Assembly: GCF_018598585.1 (NCBI RefSeq) | Contig: NZ_JAHESD010000003.1 | Location: 62,001-126,000, forward strand | DNA: 64,000 nucleotides | Reading direction: 5' to 3' | DNA from: Chryseosolibacter indicum | Lineage (GTDB): Bacteria; Bacteroidota; Bacteroidia; Cytophagales; Cyclobacteriaceae | Shown: positions 1-9,292 of the stretch, in pieces | Numbering within the stretch: the first letter of the stretch is position 1 | Layout of the letters: every line of letters begins with the position of its first letter | Notes under the pieces: generated by a model | What the model saw: only the letters and a program-made list of their open reading frames with translations | The model's database searches: none | Told to the model about the DNA's origin: nothing | Made by a program: the position numbers and the translations under genes

Positions 1-1377
<1,377 letters not shown>

Positions 1378-1383
1378 CTATGT

Positions 1384-1439
1384 TGCCCTGTCACAAGGCA
1401 GGTCAATACTGTTTGTTGCCGAACGATGAAAGAATCGTT
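1384..1439 (-). promoter_or_regulatory. Two hairpins between the Cys-rich ORF and metY
   Basis: In the 127-base spacer two stem-loops are visible on the minus strand. One has 6 bp (AACGAT/ATCGTT, 1422-1439) and starts two bases after the stop of the Cys-rich ORF. The other (1384-1400) has a 7-bp stem closed by TGCC/GGCA, and GACC/GGTC can extend it. Neither is followed by a U-run, so they are not obvious terminators. They are placed where ribosome stalling on the upstream cysteine codons could change the folding. That role is inference. Confidence 0.45.
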
Positions 1440-1441
1440 AC

Positions 1442-1597
1442 TTAGCAATCGCAGTTGCAGCAACAACAAGGCATACACATGCACATGTCGTCCTGCTCGC
1501 AGCAGATTTCAGACGGGTTAAAGAATTCAGAAGCGAAAGCACATAAGTCATACAGACCTAGTACTACTGACTCGATTGATTCGATGATTTTTTTCAT
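1442..1597 (-). CDS. 51-residue cysteine-rich peptide under a SAM riboswitch
   Basis: A small ORF from ATG at 1597 to TAA at 1444-1442. The N-terminal half (MKKIIESIESVVLGLYDL) looks like an amphipathic helix. The C-terminal part holds 10 of the 11 cysteines and ends PCCCCNCDC; methionines are interspersed (MCMCMP). I recognise no family. It lies between the S-box riboswitch and metY on one transcript, so it is almost certainly translated from the riboswitch-controlled mRNA. It could be a leader peptide whose Cys codons sense charged tRNA-Cys, or a real metal- or thiol-binding peptide. No signal peptide is seen. Coding status rests on the start position, composition and synteny. Confidence 0.7.
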   Translation of the reverse strand: MKKIIESIESVVLGLYDLCAFASEFFNPSEICCEQDDMCMCMPCCCCNCDC

Positions 1598-1608
1598 TTA
1601 TTAATCGG

Positions 1609-1730
1609 TTTATATATCCTGACCCGGATTTTCCGAGTCAGAGTCAGGATTTAGCACCTTTTCCCGTTCGTGTCGGGAGGGTTGCTAGTGCTTCGCAGAG
1701 CCTGTCTCTCAGCACTTCTTTATAAATCGA
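1609..1730 (-). promoter_or_regulatory. SAM-I (S-box) riboswitch
   Basis: Read on the minus strand, the leader carries the S-box hallmarks. P2 is AGTGCT/AGCACT (1711-1716 with 1687-1692) enclosing GAGAGACAGGCTC. It is followed by AGCAACC, then a P3 stem CCCG/CGGG (1674-1677 with 1663-1666). The nearly invariant GGTGCTAAATCC is at 1658-1647. A P4 hairpin of 8 bp lies at 1639-1621, and a short P1 forms from TTTATA (1726-1721) and TATAAA (1614-1609). P1's 3' strand ends 11 bases before the start codon of the Cys-rich ORF and no U-run terminator is seen, so control of translation initiation is more likely than attenuation. SAM is the expected ligand by class. Confidence 0.9.
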
Positions 1731-1763
1731 TAAAGCAGGTGTGCTTCTTTCGACTTGATATTA

Positions 1764-1795
1764 CAAACGTAGAGCCTGAAAAGATGGTTTCCAAA
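1764..1795 (-). promoter_or_regulatory. Bacteroidota-type promoter of the SAM riboswitch-metY transcript
   Basis: On the minus strand TTTG (1795-1792) is followed after 20 bases by TACGTTTG (1771-1764), a perfect match to the TAnnTTTG -7 element with the expected -33 spacing. Transcription would begin near 1757, just before the riboswitch. Confidence 0.8.
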
Positions 1796-2004
1796 TCTCA
1801 ACTAAAATATTTTTTCGAATAAATACCCGCTTACGTTTGTTAGTCAGGGTTTAGGTTTTGGCTCGATGTTCTGGGGTTCTGCGTTATGAGTTAGTTTAGG
1901 TTCGCGATGTTGATTAAGCTAAAGGATTTAGACGCTCTTGGAAATACTTATCCTATTTGTCTATTTTACATTATGTATAATTAAAGTCCCTCTTTTATCT
2001 TGTT

Positions 2005-2211
2005 GTGTTACTATGTATATCAACAACAGTGTTTGCAGATAGTGGTGATTCCGTTAATACAACCATTATAAGAAATGGCATTGGTTTAGGTTCTGCCATT
2101 GCTGTAACGATATCATGGTCGAGAAACAAATCTATTCTGCTCGCTGTAATTCATGGTATACTGAGCTGGTTCTATGTTATCTACTACGCTGCCGTGAGGG
2201 AAAATGAGTAG
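2005..2211 (+). CDS. Small membrane protein of unknown function, start codon doubtful
   Basis: Two hydrophobic stretches are visible: a signal-like start ending VFADS and a second helix in the C-terminal half (LLAVIHGILSWFYVIYYA), separated by NGIGLGSAIAVTISWSRN. This resembles short hypothetical proteins seen in many Bacteroidota, from memory. The best in-frame start is GTG at 2005, which cuts the signal peptide. The frame is open back to 1981, where TTA AAG TCC CTC would give a perfect signal peptide (KSLFYLVVLLCISTTVFA) if the TTA were ATG. The start codon may therefore have been lost. It ends two bases before the convergent gene at 2214-2777. Confidence 0.6.
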   Translation: MLLCISTTVFADSGDSVNTTIIRNGIGLGSAIAVTISWSRNKSILLAVIHGILSWFYVIYYAAVRENE

Positions 2212-2213
2212 GG

Positions 2214-2777
2214 TTATATTATTACTTCTTTCACTACCTCATTCCATGCATAATCTTCGATAGTTGCTTTAATCTTGTAGTTAGGTTTTAATTCAACCGA
2301 AGAGGGCATTATAAAGACAAACTCATCTATTCCCTTTCGCATAGCCAAGTTTGTAATAATAGGCTTGTCGCAATCATTACAAACAGTAACACGCACTTTG
2401 TTAATCGCGAAGTGTTTCTTAAACACTTTAACCTTAATGGTGTGCTCTGCCTTGCCCTGCTGTTTGCTGGTGTTTATCTCCTTAATCTCGCCCTTACGCT
2501 TATAGTCGGTGATCACAGCAGTATAGGCATTGGTTAGATTCAGCTTCTTTGCCTTTTGTAAATAATACGCCTTTTTCTGCGGATCTTTTAAGATTTGCTT
2601 TGCGTAGGCAGATGCTGCCTTGAATTTTAGCCTGTTCTGCTTTTGTTTTTCGCTTTGCTTGCCTGTTTTTTTAGGTTTATGCGCCAGGATGGTTCTGTTG
2701 CCTACTCGTTTTATTACGAATTTCCCTATAGAACCGCTAAAACCTTCAATTGGTGATTTTACACGTAAGGTTGCCAT
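2214..2777 (-). CDS. Uncharacterised Bacteroidota protein, DUF6266-like N-terminus
   Basis: 187 residues. The N-terminus has the pattern GFSGSIGKFVIKRVGNRTIL followed by a basic KPKKTGKQSEKQKQNRLKF segment, a helical tract (residues 50-75) and a beta-rich C-terminal half that may be an Ig-like sandwich. The Gly-Ser/Gly-lysine-rich N-terminus recalls DUF6266 proteins, but I cannot confirm membership. No signal peptide or membrane helix is seen. It is a single gene ending against the small membrane protein; start at ATG 2777. Function unknown. Confidence 0.75.
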   Translation of the reverse strand: MATLRVKSPIEGFSGSIGKFVIKRVGNRTILAHKPKKTGKQSEKQKQNRLKFKAASAYAKQILKDPQKKAYYLQKAKKLNLTNAYTAVITDYKRKGEIKEINTSKQQGKAEHTIKVKVFKKHFAINKVRVTVCNDCDKPIITNLAMRKGIDEFVFIMPSSVELKPNYKIKATIEDYAWNEVVKEVII

Positions 2778-3115
2778 GATTATCTTTTTCAGACAATATG
2801 AGGTAGGTTTTTGACAAGTAGTGTCAAAAGAAATCTCGCCGGAATTTTTTCTTGCCTTCCCATGGCATAAGGACTTACAACAGAATGCTTGCTAAGGCTT
2901 AGCTTCGCCATAGGGATAGGCTAACTGGTTCATTTCTCCACTCTTTGTGGACTCTTGCCGGACTCTCGGTGCCCTTGCCGACGGAATTTAAATAGGATTA
3001 AGAAAATGGATTTTGGTCCCTGTAAAGGAATATCAGGAAGGAGGTTTAAGATACGAAAAAAGGGGGGAGGAAGGAAGAAGAAGTTGTTGTTATTTTACTG
3101 ATATAAAGTCCCCTG
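2778..3115. other. Intergenic region, nothing recognised
   Basis: About 340 bases between two minus-strand genes. I see no tRNA, strong hairpin or convincing ORF. A purine-rich run at 3055-3083 (aaaaaaggggggaggaag type) lies near the stop of the DinB gene. The promoter of the 2214-2777 gene should be here, but no clear TAnnTTTG was picked out. Confidence 0.5.
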
Positions 3116-3568
3116 TTACGCATACTTCTTCATGATCATAATTTGTCCTGCATGGTACAGGTCATGGTGAATGATGCCGTGCAATAGAGCGTAGTATGTG
3201 TATTTCTGTGTGCCGTCGGGGATGATGTCTGTAAGTCTTTCTGGTGGGAATGATCTGATTGCTTCTATAAGTTGTTGTTGTGATGCTTCAAGTTTATCAA
3301 GTTCATTATTCAAGTCTGTGACGTCAGGAAAGTTTAACTCTGGGGATACTTTGTACGCTGCATTGCCTTTAAGTTTTTCAATCGTAAATATTCTCCAGGC
3401 TGTCATGTGTGCGATAAGGGTTATGATGCTGTTGGAAGCAGCGATGCTTTTAGTTGCAAGCTCTGGTGTAAGATCTTTGAGTACTTCTTTTACAGTAGGT
3501 CCATGCCATGCGTCACCACTGTAGGTCCTGTTGAGCAGCTGGATGATGTTTTCAATCTCTGTTTTCAT
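3116..3568 (-). CDS. DinB-fold (DUF664-like) protein
   Basis: 150 residues, the usual length of a DinB/YfiT four-helix-bundle protein. The expected metal-binding histidines are visible: H54 in LIAHMTAW, and H135 and H139 in HHDLYHAGQI. Family members bind a divalent metal; some are bacillithiol or mycothiol transferases, but most are uncharacterised, so no substrate is assigned. It lies downstream of fabG on the same strand, separated by a terminator, and is probably an independent unit. Confidence 0.85.
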   Translation of the reverse strand: MKTEIENIIQLLNRTYSGDAWHGPTVKEVLKDLTPELATKSIAASNSIITLIAHMTAWRIFTIEKLKGNAAYKVSPELNFPDVTDLNNELDKLEASQQQLIEAIRSFPPERLTDIIPDGTQKYTYYALLHGIIHHDLYHAGQIMIMKKYA

Positions 3569-3580
3569 AGCGCTGAATTA

Positions 3581-3613
3581 AATAAAAAATCCTCAGCTCG
3601 TTGCTGAGGATTT
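3581..3613 (-). terminator. Terminator after fabG
   Basis: An 11-bp perfect stem (AAATCCTCAGC/GCTGAGGATTT) with a 5-base loop. On the minus strand it is followed by TTTTTTATTT. It lies between the fabG stop and the DinB start. Confidence 0.85.
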
Positions 3614-3641
3614 CTATCAATAATTTATAATGGCGTTCTAA

Positions 3642-4388
3642 TTAAGTAAGCATGCCACCATCTACCTGAAGTACTTGTCCGGTAATATATGACGACATAT
3701 CTGAAGCAAGGAATACACACGCATCAGCTACATCTTCAGGTCTTCCGCCACGCTTCATGGGAATAGCATCGCGCCAGCTCTGAATTGTTTTCTCATCAAG
3801 TTTTTCGGTCATTTCAGTTTCTATGAATCCAGGGGCAATGGCATTGCAGCGTATGCCTCTTGATCCTAACTCAAGGGCAACTGATTTTGTAAAGCCAATG
3901 ATGCCTGACTTTGAGGCTGCGTAGTTTGCCTGGCCCGCGTTTCCTTTAATACCAACTACGGATGTCATGTTGATGATTGAGCCACCTTTTTGTTTCATCA
4001 TTGGCTTAGTAGCTGCCTTTACTGTATTGAAACATGACTTAAGGTTTACGTTGATAACACGATCCCAAGCTTCTTCATTCATACGAAGCAGCAGGTTATC
4101 CATTGTGATACCGGCGTTGTTAATGAGGATATCAAGGGTGCCGAACTCGGCGATAACATCGTTGATTAGTTTATCTGCCTGAACAAAATCAGAAGCATCA
4201 GACCTGAAGCCTTTGGCTTTAATTCCTTTCGCAGCAAGCTCAGCTTCTAATGCCTGGCCTTGTTCTACACTGGATAGATATGTAAAAGCAACATTGGCAC
4301 CCTGCTCGGCAAATCTGAGGGCAATTGATCTGCCTATACCTTTTGAGGCTCCGGTAACAAGAGCATTTTTTCCCTGGAGTAATTTCAT
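3642..4388 (-). CDS. fabG: 3-oxoacyl-[acyl-carrier-protein] reductase
   Basis: NADPH-dependent reduction of 3-oxoacyl-ACP in type II fatty-acid elongation. The 248 residues show the SDR fold: TGASKGIG cofactor loop (residues 12-19), NNAG (90-93) and the catalytic triad S143, Y156, K160 in the order expected for FabG. It ends in the usual VDGGM. I take ATG at 4388; an in-frame ATG at 4460 would add 24 residues absent from FabG proteins and lies upstream of the likely transcription start. It is followed by its own terminator and not clustered with other fab genes. Confidence 0.95.
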   Translation of the reverse strand: MKLLQGKNALVTGASKGIGRSIALRFAEQGANVAFTYLSSVEQGQALEAELAAKGIKAKGFRSDASDFVQADKLINDVIAEFGTLDILINNAGITMDNLLLRMNEEAWDRVINVNLKSCFNTVKAATKPMMKQKGGSIINMTSVVGIKGNAGQANYAASKSGIIGFTKSVALELGSRGIRCNAIAPGFIETEMTEKLDEKTIQSWRDAIPMKRGGRPEDVADACVFLASDMSSYITGQVLQVDGGMLT

Positions 4389-4443
4389 ATAATGCAGTAA
4401 GAGTATTAAAATAATGGTCTTTTTATAACCTTTTAAAACGGGG

Positions 4444-4451
4444 CAAAAATA
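4444..4451 (-). promoter_or_regulatory. Likely -7 element of the fabG promoter
   Basis: TATTTTTG followed by CCCC on the minus strand matches TAnnTTTG. No convincing TTG lies at -33. A start near 4437 leaves a 5' leader of about 50 bases to ATG 4388. Confidence 0.5.
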
Positions 4452-4562
4452 ACAATTCATTTGTGAAAACAGCGTAGCAGCATTTGTCGTGGCCCTTTAA
4501 TTTGTTTTGCATCAGCATTTTAAGTTCCCGAAGGTGTCGAAAAATGTGGTCTTAAATTCGAC

Positions 4563-4611
4563 TTACTTTAAGTAAAGCTTATTTTTTATTACCGATCTGC
4601 TTTTATCTTTG
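4563..4611 (+). promoter_or_regulatory. Putative lpdA promoter with upstream palindrome
   Basis: TATCTTTG at 4604-4611 matches the -7 consensus and lies 25 bases before the lpdA ATG. A palindrome TTACTT-T-AAGTAA at 4563-4575 is at about -45 relative to the expected start and could be a regulator site. The -33 TTG is not obvious. Confidence 0.5.
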
Positions 4612-4635
4612 GCAGCGAATTTAAAAATCTACACT

Positions 4636-6024
4636 ATGTCAAAATATGATCTGATCGTAATCGGTAGTGGTCCTGGCGGTTATGTAGCAGCCATCCGTGC
4701 TTCTCAATTAGGTATGAAGGTAGGTGTTGTTGAAAAAGCGGAAATTGGTGGAATTTGCCTTAACTGGGGATGCATACCTACCAAGGCATTGTTAAAAAGT
4801 GCAAATGTTTTTGAATACATAAAACATGCTACGGATTACGGTATAGAAGTAAAAGACTTTAAAGCTGACTTACCTGGAATGGTAAAGCGAAGCCGCGAGG
4901 TAGCTGCCAGTAACAGCAAGGGGGTTCAATTTCTTTTCAAGAAGAATAAAATTGATCTTATTGAAGGTTTTGGTAAGCTAAAAAAAGGTGGCAAGGTAGA
5001 GGTAGATGCCGCAGGTAAGAAGACTGACTACGAGGCTAAGCATATTATTGTAGCTACAGGTGGAAGGTCGCGCGAGCTTCCTGCTATGAAAATAGATGGA
5101 AAGAAGATCATCGGTTACCGCGAGGCGATGGTGCTCGACAAAGCGCCAAAGAAGATGCTTATTGTAGGATCAGGAGCTATTGGTGTTGAGTTTGCGTATT
5201 TCTATAATGCAATTGGTACTGAAGTTACTATTGTTGAGTTCCTTCCAAGAATTGTGCCTGTTGAAGATGAAGAAGTATCCAAGACTTTAGAGAAATCTTT
5301 CAAGAAGTCTGGCATTAACATCTACACCAACTCAGAAGTAACGAAAGTAGATACATCTGGTGCAGGATGTGTATCAACTGTAAAAACTCCAACTGGTGAA
5401 ATTAAAATAGAATCCGATATTGTTCTTTCAGCTGTAGGTGTTGCTACAAACCTTGAAGGCATAGGACTTGAAGAAGTGGGAGTGAAAACTGACAGAGGTC
5501 GTGTAGTAGTAGATGATTTCTATAAGACAAACGTACCTGGCGTTTATGCGATTGGTGATATTGTAAAAGGCCCTGCATTGGCTCACGTAGCTTCCGCAGA
5601 GGGTATTATTTGTGTTGAGAAAATAGCAGGACAAAATCCTCAACCATTGGATTATAACAACATTCCTGGTTGTACGTATTGCTCTCCTGAAATTGCTTCA
5701 GTAGGTTATACTGAAGAAGCGGCGAAGAAGGCTGGCTATGAAATTAAAGTAGGGAAGTTTCCTTTTAGTGCATCAGGTAAAGCTAAAGCTGCAGGCGCAA
5801 CAGATGGCTTTGTAAAAGTTATCTTTGATGCGAAATATGGAGAGTGGTTAGGCGCTCACTTTATTGGTGCTAACGTAACTGAAATGATTGCTGAAGTGGT
5901 AGCTGCGCGTAAGCTTGAAACTACAGGTCACGAAATTATAAAGTCTGTTCACCCTCATCCAACCATGAGTGAAGCGATTATGGAAGCAGCAGCTGCTGCT
6001 TACGGTGAAGTGATACACTTATAA
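4636..6024 (+). CDS. lpdA: Dihydrolipoyl dehydrogenase (E3)
   Basis: FAD enzyme that reoxidises the lipoyl arm of 2-oxoacid dehydrogenase complexes using NAD+. The 462 residues show the FAD dinucleotide-binding start (IVIGSGPGGYVAA), the redox-active disulfide C41-LNWG-C46, the NAD-binding GSGAIGVEF, the second FAD motif (YAIGDI) and the C-terminal catalytic HPHPTMSE (H441, E446). I start at ATG 4636 (MSKYDL). The E1-alpha subunit pdhA is about 33 kb away, so the complex genes are dispersed. Single-gene transcript with a terminator behind it. Confidence 0.97.
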   Translation: MSKYDLIVIGSGPGGYVAAIRASQLGMKVGVVEKAEIGGICLNWGCIPTKALLKSANVFEYIKHATDYGIEVKDFKADLPGMVKRSREVAASNSKGVQFLFKKNKIDLIEGFGKLKKGGKVEVDAAGKKTDYEAKHIIVATGGRSRELPAMKIDGKKIIGYREAMVLDKAPKKMLIVGSGAIGVEFAYFYNAIGTEVTIVEFLPRIVPVEDEEVSKTLEKSFKKSGINIYTNSEVTKVDTSGAGCVSTVKTPTGEIKIESDIVLSAVGVATNLEGIGLEEVGVKTDRGRVVVDDFYKTNVPGVYAIGDIVKGPALAHVASAEGIICVEKIAGQNPQPLDYNNIPGCTYCSPEIASVGYTEEAAKKAGYEIKVGKFPFSASGKAKAAGATDGFVKVIFDAKYGEWLGAHFIGANVTEMIAEVVAARKLETTGHEIIKSVHPHPTMSEAIMEAAAAAYGEVIHL

Positions 6025-6048
6025 TAGTTATACAATACATTTAAGAGG

Positions 6049-6080
6049 AAAGCCTCTCGTAATTGCGAGGGGCTTTTTCT
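6049..6080 (+). terminator. Terminator of lpdA
   Basis: An 11-bp stem AAAGCCTCTCG/CGAGGGGCTTT with a 6-base loop, then TTTCTTT. Confidence 0.85.
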
Positions 6081-6142
6081 TTGGTTAGCGGTTCAATGGT
6101 TTAATGTTTTGGGTTCTGTTTTCGGGGTTGTGAAGGTTGAAG

Positions 6143-6181
6143 GTTAAAAAAAAGCGCATCAGTTAGAAACTGATGCGCTTT
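6143..6181 (-). terminator. Terminator of the GT117 gene
   Basis: A 14-bp perfect stem AAAGCGCATCAGTT/AACTGATGCGCTTT with a 3-base loop, followed on the minus strand by a run of eight T. It lies 30 bases past the stop of the DUF2723 gene. Confidence 0.88.
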
Positions 6182-6212
6182 CTTGAGATTTGTCTTTTTA
6201 CTAGTTGTTGGT

Positions 6213-9185
6213 TTAGAAATCCTGTCTATCAAATCCGCCTCTGCTACTTTGGAAAGCTTGGGCGTGTTTGGTGTAGACATCTTCGATTTTCTTGGCAAGA
6301 TCGGCTTCTCCGTTAGCATACAATACACGTTGGAGTTCTCCTAGTAACATAAGGTTGATCTGGAATTCGCGACCAAATTCACCTTTGTCTATGTAGTAGG
6401 CAGCGGTCTCATCAAAGCGAGGAGACACGGTATTGGCAATTTTAAGTGCCTTGTCTTTCTCGCCAACATCAAAAAGAAGTTCAATCATTCTCACATTAGT
6501 GAAATCGTAGCGAATTCCCTTGTCCGGCATCTTAGTCAAGCTATACAATAACACTTCACGCGCTTTTGCTTTGTCTCCTTCTGCTATCAGTGCTTCAGCA
6601 ACAGAATTCAGACTGCTCCGATGGTTCTGAACAAAGCTTCTGTAATCTTGTGTGTAATAGATGGTAGAGTCATCCAGGTTTCTGAACTGGAATTTCTTCA
6701 TGATGTTCTCATAAGCTACCGCTGTATTTACAAGCTCCGTTTCGTTGCTAGGGTTGAATACAGGGAGAATTCTGTAAGTGTTACCTTCCTGAACTACGTA
6801 TCTGCTGAGGTCAACATTAAACTGCGCCAATGATGTGTTGTTGACGTATAGAGGTCTTTCCCAATCTGCAGTAGCAAGTACATCAAGCATGGCAAGATCT
6901 TTCTTTTCAAGTCCACCACCTTTAACACGCAGGCGCATTTCAGGTACGATAAGACTGTCGAGGTTTTTAGGAACTATACCGAGTTTTCTCACTTTGTCAA
7001 CATCTACTTTCAAGATTAGCTCACGTGTTGGAACAACGTTGGCTGTAGGATACATGCGTAGCCCTTTATGATCTTTCTTAACCAGGTCGAGGAACTGCTT
7101 CAGATCTACGCTTTTAATTTTTGCATCGTAGAAAGGAAGATAATCGTTTGGCCCACCCTGACGATAATTCTGCGGTGTAAGGGTATATGGAAGTGGTTTC
7201 GACTCATACGTCTGGCGCATGGTCTGGTTCACATACCAGTCAGTATTATAATAACTTAATACAATCACGCGCATATCAGTACGCACGCCTTCAACTTCCT
7301 GTGAGTACCAGAGCGGGAAAGTATCGTTATCGCCCCCGGTGAACAATACTGCATCAGGAGCACATGACTGTAGATAATTTATTGCTGAGTCAACCGAGAA
7401 ATACCGTTTAGAGCGATTGTGGTCATCCCATCCGTCTTTTGCCATAAGAATAGGAGCGCTGAGGCACAGAACAGTAGCAATCATACCTGCGGTTTTCAGA
7501 TTTCCCGTAACTTTCTTCAGCCAATCGGCGAGTGCAATCACGGAAAGCCCGATCCAGAAAGTAAAGGCGTAATAAGATCCTGTATAAATGTAGTCTCGTT
7601 CGCGTGGTTCAGTAGGAGGTGAGTTGAGATAAACTACAAGGGCAACTCCTGTGAGGATAAACAGCAAAGTGATTACAACAAAGTTCTTGGTGCTGTTTAC
7701 AGACTGGTAGAAGATTCCGATAAGGCCCAGTATAAAAGGAATCATAAAGAAGTTGTTTCTTCCCTTGTTCTCGGCCAGTGATGGTGGTAACTTCTCAAAC
7801 CACTGCGATGGTCTCAGCCAGTCAGCATTCTGAATATCGCTTTCCCTCCCTGCAAAGTTGAACATGAAGTAACGTATATACATCCAGCCGATCTGGTGGG
7901 AGATCATAAAAGAGATGTTGTCAGTAAACTTTGGTCTTTCGCCTTCGCGCAAGCCCAAAGTTTCGCGGTATATTTTCTGATGGTCAGGATCAGTACTCCA
8001 GATCCTTGGCAGTATAGTTTGTTCTTTAGCATCGTATTTGTAAGAGATTCGTTTATCAGCGATTTCGTATTTGTCTTTCCCTTTAACATATACAACCTCA
8101 CCTTCATCGTAACCAACAACCTGCGCGGTAAAATACTGACCATATAGTAAAGGCCTACTTCCATATTGCTCACGTTTCAGGTAACGCACAAAGCTCATGA
8201 TATCAGAAGGATCGTTTTCGTTAATAGGAGGGTTTGCATTTGACCGGATAACCACCATGGCATACGAAGAGTATCCGATAAGGATAAAGGCTGTAGCCAA
8301 TAAGAAGGTGTTCAAAAGAGGCTTTTGGTTCTGCTGCGAGTAACGAATACCATAAATAAGCGCCCCTAGTAACAGCAGAGCAAAGAAGATGGCTCCTGAA
8401 CCAAATGGAAGTCCTAATGAATTCACAAAGAAGATCTCAAAGTTTCCTGCCATAGAGGGCAGTCCAGGAATGATAATGCTATTGATAAAGAAGATGATGA
8501 GCAGGCTTACAAGCATGGCAGCGATAATGCCCCATTTACCTGGTTCATACTTCTTAAAGTAATATATAAGTGCGAGTGCCGGAATTGTAACGAGGTTGAG
8601 CAAGTGAACACCAATGGAGAGACCCATCATGTAGAAGATCAATATTAACCATCGGTTGGCTTTTGATTCATCCTCTATAAGCTCCCACTTCAGCATAGCC
8701 CAAACCACAAAAGCAGTGAAGAATGATGACATTGAGTAAACTTCGGCTTCAACAGCGGAGAACCATTGTGAGTCAGAGAAAGTATAGCAAAGTGCGCCGA
8801 CAATACCTGCTCCCATTAATACCCATGTTTTATCAGGAGTGAGGTCTGTTTCACTTTTTATCTTCATTAGTTTACGCCCAAACAGAACGATAGACCAGAA
8901 CAGGAACAGGTTGGTGAAGCCTCCGGCAAGTACACTGACGAAGTTGATCCAGTAAGCAACCTGAGAGGTGTCTCCAAAAGAAAGAAATGAAAATAGGCGA
9001 CCCAGCAGGAGGAAGAAAGGTGCGCCGGGTGGGTGGGGAACCTGTAGTTTGTAGGAAACGGCAATAAATTCACCTGCATCCCAATAGCTTGCTGTAGGTT
9101 CCATTGTCAGCCAGTAGGTGATCAAGGCTATTGCGAAGATGATCCAGCCAACGAGGTTGTTAACCTTTTGAAAATTATGGTTCAT
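6213..9185 (-). CDS. DUF2723 / GT117 family membrane glycosyltransferase
   Basis: 990 residues. The first half is a polytopic membrane domain with about 12 helices, beginning with the DUF2723 signature DAGEFIAVSYKLQVPHPPGAP (residues about 36-56), whose acidic D/E pair resembles the catalytic loop of GT-C enzymes. The second half is a soluble C-terminal region (EALIAEGDKAKAREVLLYSL looks TPR-like near residues 870-890). The family is common in Bacteroidota and annotated as glycosyltransferase family 117, proposed to use a lipid-linked sugar for protein glycosylation. Acceptor and sugar are not visible here. Ends with its own terminator. Confidence 0.88.
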   Translation of the reverse strand: MNHNFQKVNNLVGWIIFAIALITYWLTMEPTASYWDAGEFIAVSYKLQVPHPPGAPFFLLLGRLFSFLSFGDTSQVAYWINFVSVLAGGFTNLFLFWSIVLFGRKLMKIKSETDLTPDKTWVLMGAGIVGALCYTFSDSQWFSAVEAEVYSMSSFFTAFVVWAMLKWELIEDESKANRWLILIFYMMGLSIGVHLLNLVTIPALALIYYFKKYEPGKWGIIAAMLVSLLIIFFINSIIIPGLPSMAGNFEIFFVNSLGLPFGSGAIFFALLLLGALIYGIRYSQQNQKPLLNTFLLATAFILIGYSSYAMVVIRSNANPPINENDPSDIMSFVRYLKREQYGSRPLLYGQYFTAQVVGYDEGEVVYVKGKDKYEIADKRISYKYDAKEQTILPRIWSTDPDHQKIYRETLGLREGERPKFTDNISFMISHQIGWMYIRYFMFNFAGRESDIQNADWLRPSQWFEKLPPSLAENKGRNNFFMIPFILGLIGIFYQSVNSTKNFVVITLLFILTGVALVVYLNSPPTEPRERDYIYTGSYYAFTFWIGLSVIALADWLKKVTGNLKTAGMIATVLCLSAPILMAKDGWDDHNRSKRYFSVDSAINYLQSCAPDAVLFTGGDNDTFPLWYSQEVEGVRTDMRVIVLSYYNTDWYVNQTMRQTYESKPLPYTLTPQNYRQGGPNDYLPFYDAKIKSVDLKQFLDLVKKDHKGLRMYPTANVVPTRELILKVDVDKVRKLGIVPKNLDSLIVPEMRLRVKGGGLEKKDLAMLDVLATADWERPLYVNNTSLAQFNVDLSRYVVQEGNTYRILPVFNPSNETELVNTAVAYENIMKKFQFRNLDDSTIYYTQDYRSFVQNHRSSLNSVAEALIAEGDKAKAREVLLYSLTKMPDKGIRYDFTNVRMIELLFDVGEKDKALKIANTVSPRFDETAAYYIDKGEFGREFQINLMLLGELQRVLYANGEADLAKKIEDVYTKHAQAFQSSRGGFDRQDF

Positions 9186-9219
9186 GATTGGTTTTTATTC
9201 GTATAAAAAACTTGAGGCG

Positions 9220-9227
9220 CGAAAATA
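9220..9227 (-). promoter_or_regulatory. Possible -7 element of the GT117 gene promoter
   Basis: TATTTTCG on the minus strand, 35 bases before the ATG. The same octamer precedes pdhA (38839-38846), suggesting a local variant of TAnnTTTG. Confidence 0.4.
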
Positions 9228-9292
9228 ATGAGGATTTATCAGATTTAGGTCAGAATTTCATTTAATGGCCGATTCAGCTTGTAAAAAAACGT

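Noticed and set aside
1832-1839. Plus-strand TACGTTTG as a promoter for the small gene at 2005
   Set aside because: No TTG occurs at the -33 position and the gene is 170 bases further on; the match is likely chance.
4389-4460. N-terminal extension of fabG from ATG 4460
   Set aside because: It covers the likely -7 promoter element and adds 24 hydrophobic residues alien to FabG.
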